Origin: Allobranchiibius sp. CTAmp26
Lineage (GTDB): Bacteria > Actinomycetota > Actinomycetes > Actinomycetales > Dermatophilaceae
NCBI RefSeq assembly: GCF_017565405.1
Contig: NZ_JAGEKR010000016.1
Coordinates: forward strand, 234,467 to 298,466
DNA: 64,000 nucleotides
Reading direction: 5' to 3'
This document shows, one piece after another, positions 8,408 through 16,226 of this stretch (position 1 is its first letter; the number at the start of each line of letters is the position of its first letter). The translations under genes were made by a program, and so were the position numbers. The notes below the pieces were generated by a model. It was not told where the DNA came from. It saw only the letters and a list, made by a program, of their open reading frames with translations, and did not search any database.

Positions 8408-9192
8408 GACTCACCGTGGTCGGATGCTCCGGCTCGTTCCCCGGGCCGGACTCCCCGGCGTCCTGTTACCTGGTGCAGGCCGAGCACGAGGGTCGCACCT
8501 GGAGCGTGCTGCTCGACCTGGGCAACGGCGCGCTCGGGCCCCTGCAGCACCACGTGCGGCTGGATCAGATCGACGCGATCGTCATCAGCCACCTGCACCC
8601 CGACCACTGCCTGGATCTGTGCGGGCTCTTCGTGGTGCAGAAGTACGACCCGACGGTCGGCGGCACGCCCCACCCCCCGGTGCCGGTCCACGGCCCGCAG
8701 GACATCGGCGCGCGCATCTCCCGGGCCAACGGCGTCACCCTGGAGGAGACCCAGGACGTGCACGGCCTCGACCCGGAATTCGACTTCCGCACCATGACCT
8801 CCGGCGTCACCTTCACCGTGGGGCCGTTCACGATCACCCCGCACCTCGTCAACCACCCGGTCGAGGCGTACGGCGTCCGGATCGAGGCCGATGGCCGGAC
8901 GCTCGCGTACACCGGTGACACCGACGTATGCGGCGCGCTCACCGACCTGCTCGGCGGCGCGGACCTCGCCCTGGTCGACTCGGCGTTCGTCGAGGGGCGT
9001 GACACGGTCGAGGGCATCCACCTGACCGGTGCGCGGGCCGCGCAGGCAGCGCTCGACGCCGGCGGCGTCGAGCGGCTCATGCTGACCCACATCCCGCCGT
9101 GGAACGACCCGGAGACCTGCCGCAAGGAGGCGGCCGCCGTCTGGCCCGGCGAGGTCGAGCTGGCCCGTCCCGGCGCGTCGTACGAGGTCTGA
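8404..9192 (+). CDS. MBL-fold hydrolase, Rv1339-like (candidate cAMP phosphodiesterase)
   Basis: Metallo-beta-lactamase fold enzyme (262 residues) with the zinc motif [10 protein letters not shown], a further ligand His in [12 protein letters not shown], Asp in YTGDTDVCG and the C-terminal LTHIPPW. Position between murI and rph matches M. tuberculosis Rv1339, reported as an atypical class II cyclic-AMP phosphodiesterase; transferring that activity is inference. RNase Z-like or other phosphodiesterase activity remains possible. The ATG overlaps the murI stop, implying translational coupling. Confidence 0.8.
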   Translation: MRLTVVGCSGSFPGPDSPASCYLVQAEHEGRTWSVLLDLGNGALGPLQHHVRLDQIDAIVISHLHPDHCLDLCGLFVVQKYDPTVGGTPHPPVPVHGPQDIGARISRANGVTLEETQDVHGLDPEFDFRTMTSGVTFTVGPFTITPHLVNHPVEAYGVRIEADGRTLAYTGDTDVCGALTDLLGGADLALVDSAFVEGRDTVEGIHLTGARAAQAALDAGGVERLMLTHIPPWNDPETCRKEAAAVWPGEVELARPGASYEV

Positions 9193-9217
9193 CCGACCGC
9201 GCTCCTTCTTTCTTCGC

Positions 9218-9287
9218 CGAGCGGAGGGGTCCGTGCTCGAGCGGAGGGGTCATGACCCCTCCGCTCGACGCCGAAGCCCTCTGCTCG
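9218..9287. repeat. 70-nt dyad element, GAGCGGAGGGGTC family
   Basis: Two forward units (CGAGCGGAGGGGTC at 9218 and TCGAGCGGAGGGGTCA at 9237) are followed by an exact inverted copy (TGACCCCTCCGCTCGA, 9253-9268) and a degenerate inverted copy (9276-9287). The inner pair forms a 32-nt perfect palindrome. The element lies between two rightward genes. Confidence 0.8.
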
Positions 9288-9319
9288 ATGGCAGGGGTGG
9301 GAGTGTCAGGTGAGCCTCC

Positions 9320-9325
9320 TATCGT
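9320..9325 (+). promoter_or_regulatory. -10 box, leaderless promoter of rph
   Basis: TATCGT lies 6 nt before the rph ATG. The intervening GGAGG is too close to the ATG to act as an efficient ribosome site. Confidence 0.4.
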
Positions 9326-9331
9326 GGAGGC

Positions 9332-10135
9332 ATGACGGACACCACCACCTCGCACCCGGCCGCACCGACCTCCGCCACCTCCACGGGCGCCGGTCGTCAC
9401 GACGGGCGGACCGCCGACCAGCTGCGCGAGGTGCGCTTCACCCGCGGCTGGCTGGACCACGCCGAGGGGAGCGTGCTGGTGGAGTTCGGTAAGACCCGGG
9501 TGCTGGTGGCCGCATCCTTCACCGAGGGTGTGCCGCGTTGGATGAAGGGCCGGGGGACCGGCTGGATCACCGCCGAGTACGAGATGCTGCCGCGCGCCAC
9601 GAACACCCGCTCCGACCGCGAGTCGCGTAAGGGCAAGGTGGGGGGCCGCACCCACGAGATCTCCCGGCTCATCGGCCGCAGCCTGCGCGCCGTGATCGAC
9701 ACGAAGGCGTTGGGGGAGAACACGATCGTGCTGGACTGCGACGTGCTCCAGGCCGACGGCGGCACCCGCACGGCGTCCATCACGGGCGCGTATGTCGCCC
9801 TCGCGGACGCCATCGAGGACGCGCGTGCGAAGGGTCTGATCACCAAGGGCGCGCAGCCGCTCACCGGGTCGATCGCGGCGATCAGCGTGGGCATCGTCGA
9901 CGGGCAGCCGGTGCTCGACCTGGACTACCCGGAGGACTCGACCGCCCAGACCGACATGAACGTCGTGATGACCGGTGCCGGCGGGTTCGTCGAGGTGCAG
10001 GGCACCGCCGAGGGCGCGCCGTTCGACCGGTCCGAGCTGGACAGCCTGCTGGCCCTGGCGGCCGGCGGCATCGAGGAGATCACCCGCAAGCAGCAGGAGG
10101 CGCTCGCCGTACCGCTGGAGGCGCACCGCCGATGA
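9332..10135 (+). CDS. rph: Ribonuclease PH
   Basis: Phosphate-dependent 3'-to-5' exoribonuclease that trims tRNA 3' ends (267 residues, slightly long because of about 27 extra N-terminal Thr/Ser/Ala-rich residues). Core motifs are [34 protein letters not shown] and the phosphate-site [14 protein letters not shown] segment. Its stop overlaps rdgB by 4 nt. The two form a conserved pair in actinobacteria. An internal start after the low-complexity N-terminus cannot be excluded, but the -10 box favours the annotated ATG. Confidence 0.95.
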   Translation: MTDTTTSHPAAPTSATSTGAGRHDGRTADQLREVRFTRGWLDHAEGSVLVEFGKTRVLVAASFTEGVPRWMKGRGTGWITAEYEMLPRATNTRSDRESRKGKVGGRTHEISRLIGRSLRAVIDTKALGENTIVLDCDVLQADGGTRTASITGAYVALADAIEDARAKGLITKGAQPLTGSIAAISVGIVDGQPVLDLDYPEDSTAQTDMNVVMTGAGGFVEVQGTAEGAPFDRSELDSLLALAAGGIEEITRKQQEALAVPLEAHRR

Positions 10136-10734
10136 CGACCGTGGTGCTCGCGACGCGCAACACCGGCAAGCTGCGCGAATTCCGGGCGCTGATCGACGGG
10201 TGGTCCGGGCTGCAGGGCATCCGCATCGTCGATGTCTCCGAATTTCCTGATGTGCAGGACGTGGTGGAGTCGGGAGTGACGTTCGAGGAGAACGCCACCT
10301 TGAAGGCGCGCGCCGTGGCGGAGGCCACCGGGCTGCCGGCCATCGCCGATGACTCGGGCCTGTCGGTCGACGTCCTCGGCGGCTGCCCCGGAGTCTTCAG
10401 TGCTCGCTGGGCCGGCACACACGGCGCGGACCAGGCGAACATCGACCTGCTGCTGGCCCAGACGATGGACGTGACGGCCACGATGGCCGCCCACTTCGTC
10501 TGCTGCATGGTGCTCGCACTGCCCGGCGGAGCCGAACGCGTCCGCCGCGGCGAGCTGCACGGCACCATCACTCGCAACCAGCGCGGCACCGATGGTTTCG
10601 GCTACGACCCCATCTTCGAGCTCCCGGACGGTCGCACGCTCGCCCAGCTGCCCGCGCAGGAGAAGAACGAGATCTCGCATCGGGCGATCGCGATGCGGGC
10701 CATTCGCGAGGACCTGGGAGGCACCCTCACGTGA
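10132..10734 (+). CDS. rdgB: XTP/dITP pyrophosphatase (HAM1/RdgB)
   Basis: House-cleaning nucleotidase that hydrolyses dITP, XTP and dITP-like non-canonical purine nucleotides to monophosphates, keeping them out of DNA and RNA. The 200-residue protein has the [17 protein letters not shown]-terminus, the [17 protein letters not shown] helix, [21 protein letters not shown], and the [19 protein letters not shown] nucleotide-binding segment. Start overlaps rph (ATGA) and the stop overlaps the next gene (GTGA), so the three are translationally coupled. Confidence 0.96.
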   Translation: MTTVVLATRNTGKLREFRALIDGWSGLQGIRIVDVSEFPDVQDVVESGVTFEENATLKARAVAEATGLPAIADDSGLSVDVLGGCPGVFSARWAGTHGADQANIDLLLAQTMDVTATMAAHFVCCMVLALPGGAERVRRGELHGTITRNQRGTDGFGYDPIFELPDGRTLAQLPAQEKNEISHRAIAMRAIREDLGGTLT

Positions 10735-12320
10735 GCGCCACGCGCCAGGCCGAAGAAGAGACCGTCACACCATCCGCGGCCCGTTCATGGGTCGCGGTCC
10801 TTGGCGGCATCGCTGCCGGTGCCGTCACCATCGGCGTCGCGGAGCTTCTGGCCGGCCTGATGGAACGCTTCGGCTGGAGCGGCGGGATCCCCTCCCCGGT
10901 CATCGCCGTGGGCGAGGCCTTCATCGACCGCACCCCGCCGTGGCTGAAGGATTTCGCGGTCAACAAGTTCGGCACCAACGACAAGGCGGTGCTGCTGGCG
11001 GGCATCGGGCTCGTGCTCTTCCTGCTCTCGTGTGTCATCGGACTGCTCCTGCGCCGTCTGCCGGTGGTGGCGCTGGTGGGCTTCGTCGTGCTGCTCGCCG
11101 TCGCGATGGCAGCGGTGCTGACGCGGCCGGGCGCGCGTCCTGCCGACCTCGTCCCGACGCTCGTCGGCGGACTGGCGGGGCTGTGGGTGCTGCATCGATG
11201 GCGTGGGCTGTTGAGCGTGGGTGCCGGCCGGCGTGAGATGACCACCGAGCGTCGGCAGGTGCTCACCTGGACCGTGCTGAGCGTGATCGGTGGAGGCCTC
11301 GCTCTCGCCGCAGGGCGTGCCGTCAGCGGCAGCGCCCGGGCGATCCAGGCCGCGCGCGAGACATTCGTGGCGCCGCGGGTGCAACGCCCGGTGCAGGTGC
11401 CGCCGGTCGCCCCGGTCGGCGACGTACCCGGCATCACCCCGTACATCGTGCCCAATGGGCAGTTCTACCGGATCGACACGGCATTGCAGGTGCCGCAGGT
11501 CGAAGCGTCCGGGTGGAGTCTGAAGGTCACCGGGATGGTCGACCACGAGGTCGAGATCGACTGGAAGACCTTGCTCTCCAAGCCGATGCAGCAGGCCATG
11601 ATCACCTTGATGTGCGTCTCGAACGAGGTGGGCGGCAGTCTCAACGGCAACGCGATCTGGACCGGGTGGCCGGTGCGCGAGCTGCTGAAACTGGCCGGGC
11701 CGAAGCCGGGCGCGGACATGGTCCTGTCCACCAGTGTCGACGGGTTCACCGCCGGTACGCCGATCGGTGCGCTCACCGATGGACGCAACGCGCTGCTCGC
11801 GGTCGCGATGAACGGCAAGGCGCTGCCGGTGGATCACGGCTACCCCGTGCGGATGGTGGTGCCGGGTCTCTACGGGTACGTGAGCGCGACCAAGTGGATC
11901 ACCCATCTGAAGGTCACGACGTACGCGAAGGACCAGGGCTACTGGACCCCGCGCGGCTGGTCGGCGATGGGACCGGTGAAGATCTCCTCGCGCATCGACG
12001 TGCCGCACGACGGCCGTTCGGTCGCGCCCGGCACGGACGGCACCGTGCCCATCGCGGGGGTCGCATGGGATCAGCACACCGGCGTCAGCGGTGTCCAGGT
12101 ACGCATCGACAACGGTCCGTGGCAGAGTGCCCAGCTCGGCGAGCAGGCCACCGTCGATGCCTGGCGGCAGTGGGTGCTGCACTGGCCCGCGACCAAGGGA
12201 CGGCACACCGCGACGGTGCGCGCCGTCGATGCCAAGGGGCACGTGCAGATCTCGGCGGAGGCCGCGCCTGCGCCGAACGGCTCGACCGGTCTGCACTCGG
12301 TCACCTTCACCGTCGCCTGA
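10731..12320 (+). CDS. Membrane-anchored molybdopterin oxidoreductase (sulfite oxidase family)
   Basis: Predicted molybdenum enzyme of 529 residues. Residues 1-230 contain several hydrophobic helices that would anchor it, with no twin-arginine signal visible. Then comes the SUOX-type molybdopterin domain with the Mo-ligand Cys at C295 in TLMCVSNEVGG, GYPVRMVVPGLYGY and KWITHLKV, followed by a C-terminal Mo-co dimerisation domain from about residue 440. Such fusions are common in actinobacteria, but substrate and electron acceptor are unknown. It begins inside the rdgB stop (GTG start), although no functional link to nucleotide cleanup is known. A dyad element follows. Confidence 0.85.
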   Translation: MSATRQAEEETVTPSAARSWVAVLGGIAAGAVTIGVAELLAGLMERFGWSGGIPSPVIAVGEAFIDRTPPWLKDFAVNKFGTNDKAVLLAGIGLVLFLLSCVIGLLLRRLPVVALVGFVVLLAVAMAAVLTRPGARPADLVPTLVGGLAGLWVLHRWRGLLSVGAGRREMTTERRQVLTWTVLSVIGGGLALAAGRAVSGSARAIQAARETFVAPRVQRPVQVPPVAPVGDVPGITPYIVPNGQFYRIDTALQVPQVEASGWSLKVTGMVDHEVEIDWKTLLSKPMQQAMITLMCVSNEVGGSLNGNAIWTGWPVRELLKLAGPKPGADMVLSTSVDGFTAGTPIGALTDGRNALLAVAMNGKALPVDHGYPVRMVVPGLYGYVSATKWITHLKVTTYAKDQGYWTPRGWSAMGPVKISSRIDVPHDGRSVAPGTDGTVPIAGVAWDQHTGVSGVQVRIDNGPWQSAQLGEQATVDAWRQWVLHWPATKGRHTATVRAVDAKGHVQISAEAAPAPNGSTGLHSVTFTVA

Positions 12321-12336
12321 CGCTGGGGTCACCGCC

Positions 12337-12406
12337 CGAGTGGCATACATATCTTTCGAGTGGCGTACATCTACGTGCGCCACTCGAAACATATGTATGC
12401 CACTCG
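12337..12406. repeat. 70-nt nested palindromic element, CGAGTGGCATACAT family, copy 2
   Basis: Same length and flanks as the element at 4592-4661: the first 18 nt, the inner TCGAGTG and GCCACTCGAA and the last 12 nt are identical. The inner stem differs (GGCGTAC with GTGCGCC instead of ACCTG with CAGGT) yet still pairs. Here it separates convergent genes. Confidence 0.85.
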
Positions 12407-12423
12407 GCGGGAGGGGCGTCCGG

Positions 12424-13302
12424 TCAGCTGCGGTGCACGTGCACGTAGTGGTCGACGGGAGGGACCTGTTCGTAGAACGGGTGCAGCAGGGCACGCCACT
12501 GCTCGTAGTCGGCCGACCCGCGGAACCCGACGGTGTGATCCTCGATCCGCGCCCATTCCACCGACAGCACGTAGTGCGAGGGGTGTTCGACCGACCGGAC
12601 CAACCGCACCGAGCGGCACCCGGTCTGTCGCCGGATGGTCGGCGCGGCCTGCGCGAACGCCGCCTCGTACGCCGCCTCCTGCCCCTCCCGGACGTGCAGC
12701 TCCACCTGCTCGAGCACCGGCGCCGCCGGGCGCGGGTCGCCGGGATGGATCGCCATCAGGTGCTCGGCCTGCCAGACGCCGTCGTACCGCAGCGCGCGCT
12801 GCCGGGTGCCCTCGATCGCGAACCCGACCCGCTCGTACGCCCGGATCGCGCGGGGGTTGAAGGTGAAGACCGTGAGGGTGATCCGCGCCAACCCGACCGC
12901 GAAGGCATGCTCGATCAGCAGGGCGGTCGCCTCCGTGCCGAGCCCGCGACCCTGGCCCTCAGGGGCGAGCAGGATCCGGAAGTTGCAACTGCCCGCGCCC
13001 GGGTCCCACTCGTTGAGCACGACCTCTCCGACGCATCGTCCGGTCACCACGTCGACCACGGCGAGATCCATCCGGTCCGGCTGCTCGGCGCGCGACAGAT
13101 ACCAGTCGCGCAGCTCGGCGTCGGACTCCGTGCGACCTGCCTGGGCCTGCGCCGTGGAGGTCACGCTTCCGGTCAGTCGCCGCACGTCGGGGTCGCCGAT
13201 CGCGGCGGCCATCGCGGGAAGGTCGCCCTCCTCGAACGGTCGCAGGACGACGCGTTCACTGGTGAGGACGGGTTTACGGGCGAGCGGTGGGTCCGTGGCC
13301 AT
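12424..13302 (-). CDS. GNAT acetyltransferase fused to an antibiotic-biosynthesis-monooxygenase-like domain
   Basis: A 292-residue two-domain protein. Residues 1 to about 185 are a RimJ/RimL-type GNAT domain: TSERVVLRPFEEGDLPAM, the acetyl-CoA loop LAPEGQGRGLGTEA, and NPRAIRAYERVGFAIEG. From about residue 195 a ferredoxin-like ABM domain follows (VLEQVELHVREGQEAAYEAAF, YVLSVEWARIEDH and a His-rich C-terminus), the fold of heme-degrading or quinone monooxygenases. The linker is short and there is no frameshift, so this is a true fusion. The combination is uncommon and its role unknown. ATG is supported by TAGTCT 6 nt upstream. Confidence 0.8.
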   Translation of the reverse strand: MATDPPLARKPVLTSERVVLRPFEEGDLPAMAAAIGDPDVRRLTGSVTSTAQAQAGRTESDAELRDWYLSRAEQPDRMDLAVVDVVTGRCVGEVVLNEWDPGAGSCNFRILLAPEGQGRGLGTEATALLIEHAFAVGLARITLTVFTFNPRAIRAYERVGFAIEGTRQRALRYDGVWQAEHLMAIHPGDPRPAAPVLEQVELHVREGQEAAYEAAFAQAAPTIRRQTGCRSVRLVRSVEHPSHYVLSVEWARIEDHTVGFRGSADYEQWRALLHPFYEQVPPVDHYVHVHRS

Positions 13303-13308
13303 CGGGCG

Positions 13309-13314
13309 AGACTA
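13309..13314 (-). promoter_or_regulatory. -10 box, leaderless promoter of the GNAT-ABM gene
   Basis: TAGTCT on the minus strand lies 6 nt before the ATG at 13302. Confidence 0.4.
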
Positions 13315-13392
13315 GGCGACCGATCGTCGTACGGCGCGGGGTCCGGCGCGATGCGCTTGCGCCGACGCGACCCGAACGCGAGGGTTACCGGC

Positions 13393-13797
13393 ATGGCGAT
13401 GCGCTGGTGGTCCGTGGTGGTCGATTGTCACGACCTGGCAGCTCAGGCACGGTGGTGGGCGCAGACCCTGGACTGGGAGCTGGTGTACGAGGCAGCTGAC
13501 GAGGCGGTCATCGTCCCGCCGCACGCGATGACGACGGAGCCCGCATCGGTGCAGGAGTGGCTGCAGGTGGGGCCCGGGCTGGTCTTCGTGCAGGTCCCGG
13601 AGGGCAAGGCGGTCAAGAACCGACTGCACCTCGACCTGGCGCCGCACACCACGCAGGACCGCGACTCCGAGATCCGGGCGCTGCTGGACCGGGGCGCCAC
13701 CAGGGTCGATGTCGGGCAGGACGACACTGTGGTCACCTGGGCCGTGCTGGCCGACCCCGAGGGCAACGAGTTCTGCGTGCTCTCTTCGAGAGAGTGA
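13393..13797 (+). CDS. VOC (glyoxalase-like) family protein
   Basis: A 134-residue protein of the vicinal-oxygen-chelate superfamily, small enzymes or resistance proteins that use two beta-alpha-beta-beta-beta modules. It begins [20 protein letters not shown], has LHLDLAP in the middle and ends with the typical [11 protein letters not shown] strand. Metal-ligand positions are only partly conserved, so it may be a binding protein rather than an enzyme; the substrate is unknown. ATG is preceded by GAGGG. The next ORF starts 4 nt after its stop, so the two are probably one transcript. Confidence 0.8.
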   Translation: MAMRWWSVVVDCHDLAAQARWWAQTLDWELVYEAADEAVIVPPHAMTTEPASVQEWLQVGPGLVFVQVPEGKAVKNRLHLDLAPHTTQDRDSEIRALLDRGATRVDVGQDDTVVTWAVLADPEGNEFCVLSSRE

Positions 13798-13801
13798 CGC
13801 G

Positions 13802-14674
13802 ATGACACTGCTGGACCTGCCGGACGGCCGACGGCTCGACGTACGCGTCGACGGACCCGACGACGCACCTGTGCTGCTCTTCCATCACGGCACACCGGGG
13901 TCGGTGCCGCCGTTCCGCTTCCTGGTCCGCGCAGCGAGCGCTGTCGGGCTGCGCACGGTCACGTACGCCCGTGCGGGGTACGGCGATTCGACGCGCAACC
14001 CCGGCCGCGACGTGGCCGCCGTGGTGCCCGACGCGGTCGCGATCCTCGATCACCTCGGGGTGGCGCAGTGCGTGACCGCCGGCTGGTCCGGCGGGGGGCC
14101 GCACGCACTGGCCTGCGGGGCGCTCGCGCCGGACCGGTTCAGCGGGGTGCTCGTGATGGCCGGTGTGGCTCCGTACGACGCGGCGGGCCTGGACTTCCTG
14201 GCAGGGATGGGCGAGGACAACGTCGAGGAGTTCGGTGCGACGCGGGCGGGCGAGACCCGGTGGCGCGAGCTGATGCAGCCGGAGGTGCGCGCGCTCGCGG
14301 ACGCGACACCGCAGAACATCATCGAGAGCATGGCGTCGCTGCTGCCGCAGGTCGACCGGACCGTACTGAGCGCGGAGTTCGGCGACGACCTGGCCGCCGG
14401 ATTCCGCGACGGTCTGCGGGCCAGCGGGGACGGTTGGCTCGACGACGACCTGGCGTTCGTGCGCTCGTGGGGCTTCGACCTGGCCGAGGTGCACGTGCCG
14501 ACGTCCCTCTGGCAGGGCAGCGAGGACCTCATGGTGCCGTTCGCGCACGGTGAGTGGCTGGCGCGGCACCTGCCCGGCGTCCGCGCACACCTGCTGCACG
14601 GCGAGGGCCACCTGTCGGTGGTCATCGGCAGCATCGCGGCGATGCTCGAGGAGCTCGTGGCGTCGCCTGCCTGA
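13802..14674 (+). CDS. Alpha/beta hydrolase
   Basis: A 290-residue alpha/beta-hydrolase-fold protein. The oxyanion region FHHGTPGS replaces the usual HG motif, the nucleophile Ser lies in the elbow [10 protein letters not shown], a candidate acid Asp in SEDLMVP and the catalytic His in GEGHLSV near the C-terminus. The residues form a complete triad, so it should be an active esterase, lipase or haloperoxidase-like enzyme. It is probably co-transcribed with the VOC gene (4-nt gap). No substrate can be inferred. Confidence 0.87.
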   Translation: MTLLDLPDGRRLDVRVDGPDDAPVLLFHHGTPGSVPPFRFLVRAASAVGLRTVTYARAGYGDSTRNPGRDVAAVVPDAVAILDHLGVAQCVTAGWSGGGPHALACGALAPDRFSGVLVMAGVAPYDAAGLDFLAGMGEDNVEEFGATRAGETRWRELMQPEVRALADATPQNIIESMASLLPQVDRTVLSAEFGDDLAAGFRDGLRASGDGWLDDDLAFVRSWGFDLAEVHVPTSLWQGSEDLMVPFAHGEWLARHLPGVRAHLLHGEGHLSVVIGSIAAMLEELVASPA

Positions 14675-14711
14675 CGTGCGCGTCATACCGGCGCGGTCGA
14701 GCGAGTGACGG

Positions 14712-14771
14712 TGACGGCGTTCGCCACGATTGACGGCGTTCGAACACCGTCAATGACCGCGAACACCGTCA
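14712..14771. repeat. 60-nt nested dyad element, TGACGGCGTTCG family
   Basis: Order is TGACGGCGTTCGC, TTGACGGCGTTCG, CGAACACCGTCAA, GCGAACACCGTCA, that is A-B-B'-A', with one mismatch per arm. It lies between the rightward hydrolase gene and the leftward tRNA-Leu/bcp unit. Confidence 0.8.
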
Positions 14772-14799
14772 GCGTGGGTCGCACGGCGACGCCAGGACG

Positions 14800-14881
14800 T
14801 GCGCGAGGCGGGACTCGAACCCGCACACCCGAAGGCACCAGGACCTAAACCTGGCGCGTCTGCCAGTTCCGCCACTCGCGC
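14800..14881 (-). tRNA. tRNA-Leu (UAG)
   Basis: Class II tRNA of 82 nt. The acceptor stem GCGCGAG pairs with CTCGCGC, the discriminator is A, the anticodon loop TTTAGGT gives UAG, and a long variable arm is present. CCA is not encoded. Confidence 0.95.
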
Positions 14882-14909
14882 GCCGGATCATCGTAAGGCG
14901 CGCCGGACG

Positions 14910-15377
14910 TCAGGCGAGCTGCAGTGCCTTGCGCAGCGACGCGACGTGCCCGGTGGCCCGCACGTTGTACTTGGCGAGGGCGATGCTGCCGTCCGGGTCG
15001 ACCACGAACGTCGAGCGGATGACGCCGACGACGGTCTTGCCGTAGAGCTTCTTCTCGCCCCAGGCGCCGTACGCCTCGAGCACCTTCTTGTCGGGGTCGC
15101 CGAGCAGCGGATACGTCAGCGACTCCTTCTCGGCGAACTTGACCAGCTTGTCCTGGCCGTCCGGGGAGATTCCGAGCACGTCGTACCCCGCAGCGCGCAA
15201 CGGCTCCAGGGAGTCGCGGAAGTCGCAGGCCTCCGTGGTGCACCCGGGCGTCATCGCCGCCGGGTAGAAGAAGATCACCAGGTGCCGGCCGGCGTAGTCG
15301 GAGAGGGAGACCTGCTCCCCGGTGTGCGAGGTGAGGGTGAACGCCGGTGCGGTGTCGCCGGTCTCGAGTCGTGTCAC
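14910..15377 (-). CDS. bcp: Thioredoxin-dependent thiol peroxidase (peroxiredoxin Q/BCP)
   Basis: Reduces hydrogen peroxide and organic hydroperoxides using thioredoxin (155 residues, normal length). The peroxidatic Cys lies in FYPAAMTPGCTTEACDFRD, with a second Cys five residues later as in atypical 2-Cys BCP proteins. The GDPDKKVLEAYG and RSTFVVDPDG segments are typical. GTG start with GGGAG upstream. It is divergent from the DUF3618 gene, the same neighbour as in M. tuberculosis (Rv2520c/Rv2521). Confidence 0.95.
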   Translation of the reverse strand: MTRLETGDTAPAFTLTSHTGEQVSLSDYAGRHLVIFFYPAAMTPGCTTEACDFRDSLEPLRAAGYDVLGISPDGQDKLVKFAEKESLTYPLLGDPDKKVLEAYGAWGEKKLYGKTVVGVIRSTFVVDPDGSIALAKYNVRATGHVASLRKALQLA

Positions 15378-15486
15378 GTTGTACTCCCGAATCGTTGGGT
15401 TGCAGGTGCGTTATCGTCTCAGCAGAGTCCGAACGCCGGTCAATCCAGTTCAGTGCGACCCACCAAGCCCCACTCGAGGAGAACCC

Positions 15487-15765
15487 ATGGCCGACAAGTC
15501 CAAGCCCGCAGCGCCGACCGCCAAGGACATCGAGGCCGACCTCGCCGCCAGCCGGGAGCGGCTGGCCAGCACCATCGACGAGCTCGCCTTCCGTGCGCAG
15601 CCCAAGGAGATCGCCCGCCGTGGCGCCGAGGGCGCCAAGTTGAAGGTCAACGACCTGACCCGCACCCCGACCGGTGAGTTGGAGACCGACAAGATCGGGT
15701 ACGCCGTCGGCGGCGTCGGAGCCGTGACCCTGCTGCTCGGTCTGCTGCGCCGGGCTCGCTCCTGA
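15487..15765 (+). CDS. DUF3618 family membrane-tail protein
   Basis: A 92-residue protein with the DUF3618 signature KDIEADLAASRERLASTIDEL, a basic middle and a C-terminal hydrophobic helix (about residues 69-86) ending in RRARS, so it is probably tail-anchored in the membrane. The function of the family is unknown. The ATG has AGGAG 6 nt upstream. It is divergent from bcp and followed after 2 nt by a GroES-like gene. Confidence 0.85.
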   Translation: MADKSKPAAPTAKDIEADLAASRERLASTIDELAFRAQPKEIARRGAEGAKLKVNDLTRTPTGELETDKIGYAVGGVGAVTLLLGLLRRARS

Positions 15766-15767
15766 CC

Positions 15768-16115
15768 TTGCCGAACGGCGCCCAGCCGGCGCCACAACCG
15801 GGTCGGCTGCCGATCCGGATGCTGCACGACCGGCTGCTGGTCTCGACCGAGGGTGAGGCGGGAGAACGGCGTTCGGGCGGCGGAATCGTCATCCCCGCGA
15901 CCGCCAGCGTCGGTCGCCGCCTGGTGTGGGGACAGGTGATGGCCACCGGCCAGCACGTACGACAGGCGCAGGTGGGGGACCGGGTGCTCTTCGACCCCGA
16001 GGAGCGCGCCGAGGTCGAGCTGTCGGGGAGGGACTACATCCTCCTGCGCGAGCGCGATCTGCATGCCATCGCCCAGGACGAGACCGACGAGGGCGGCACC
16101 GGGCTCTACCTCTGA
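15768..16115 (+). CDS. GroES-like Cpn10 domain protein (accessory co-chaperonin)
   Basis: A 115-residue protein with the Cpn10 fold: IRMLHDRLLVS at the start, a short mobile loop with GGGIVIPATA, GDRVLFDP and the C-terminal ILLRERDLHAI. It is not next to groEL, the N-terminus is longer than in GroES, and the C-terminus carries an acidic tail. Similar solitary copies occur in many actinobacteria with unknown partner. TTG start, 2 nt after the DUF3618 stop, implies coupled translation. Confidence 0.75.
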   Translation: MPNGAQPAPQPGRLPIRMLHDRLLVSTEGEAGERRSGGGIVIPATASVGRRLVWGQVMATGQHVRQAQVGDRVLFDPEERAEVELSGRDYILLRERDLHAIAQDETDEGGTGLYL

Positions 16116-16226
16116 TCTGTCGTTCATCCCGATCACCTCCGGTCGTCACCTCCCGGACAGCTTCGGGGGATGGGGTGCGGAGAGTTTTCGGCGTCCGGCC
16201 GAGCACCCGCCCCAGGAGGACCCTCG

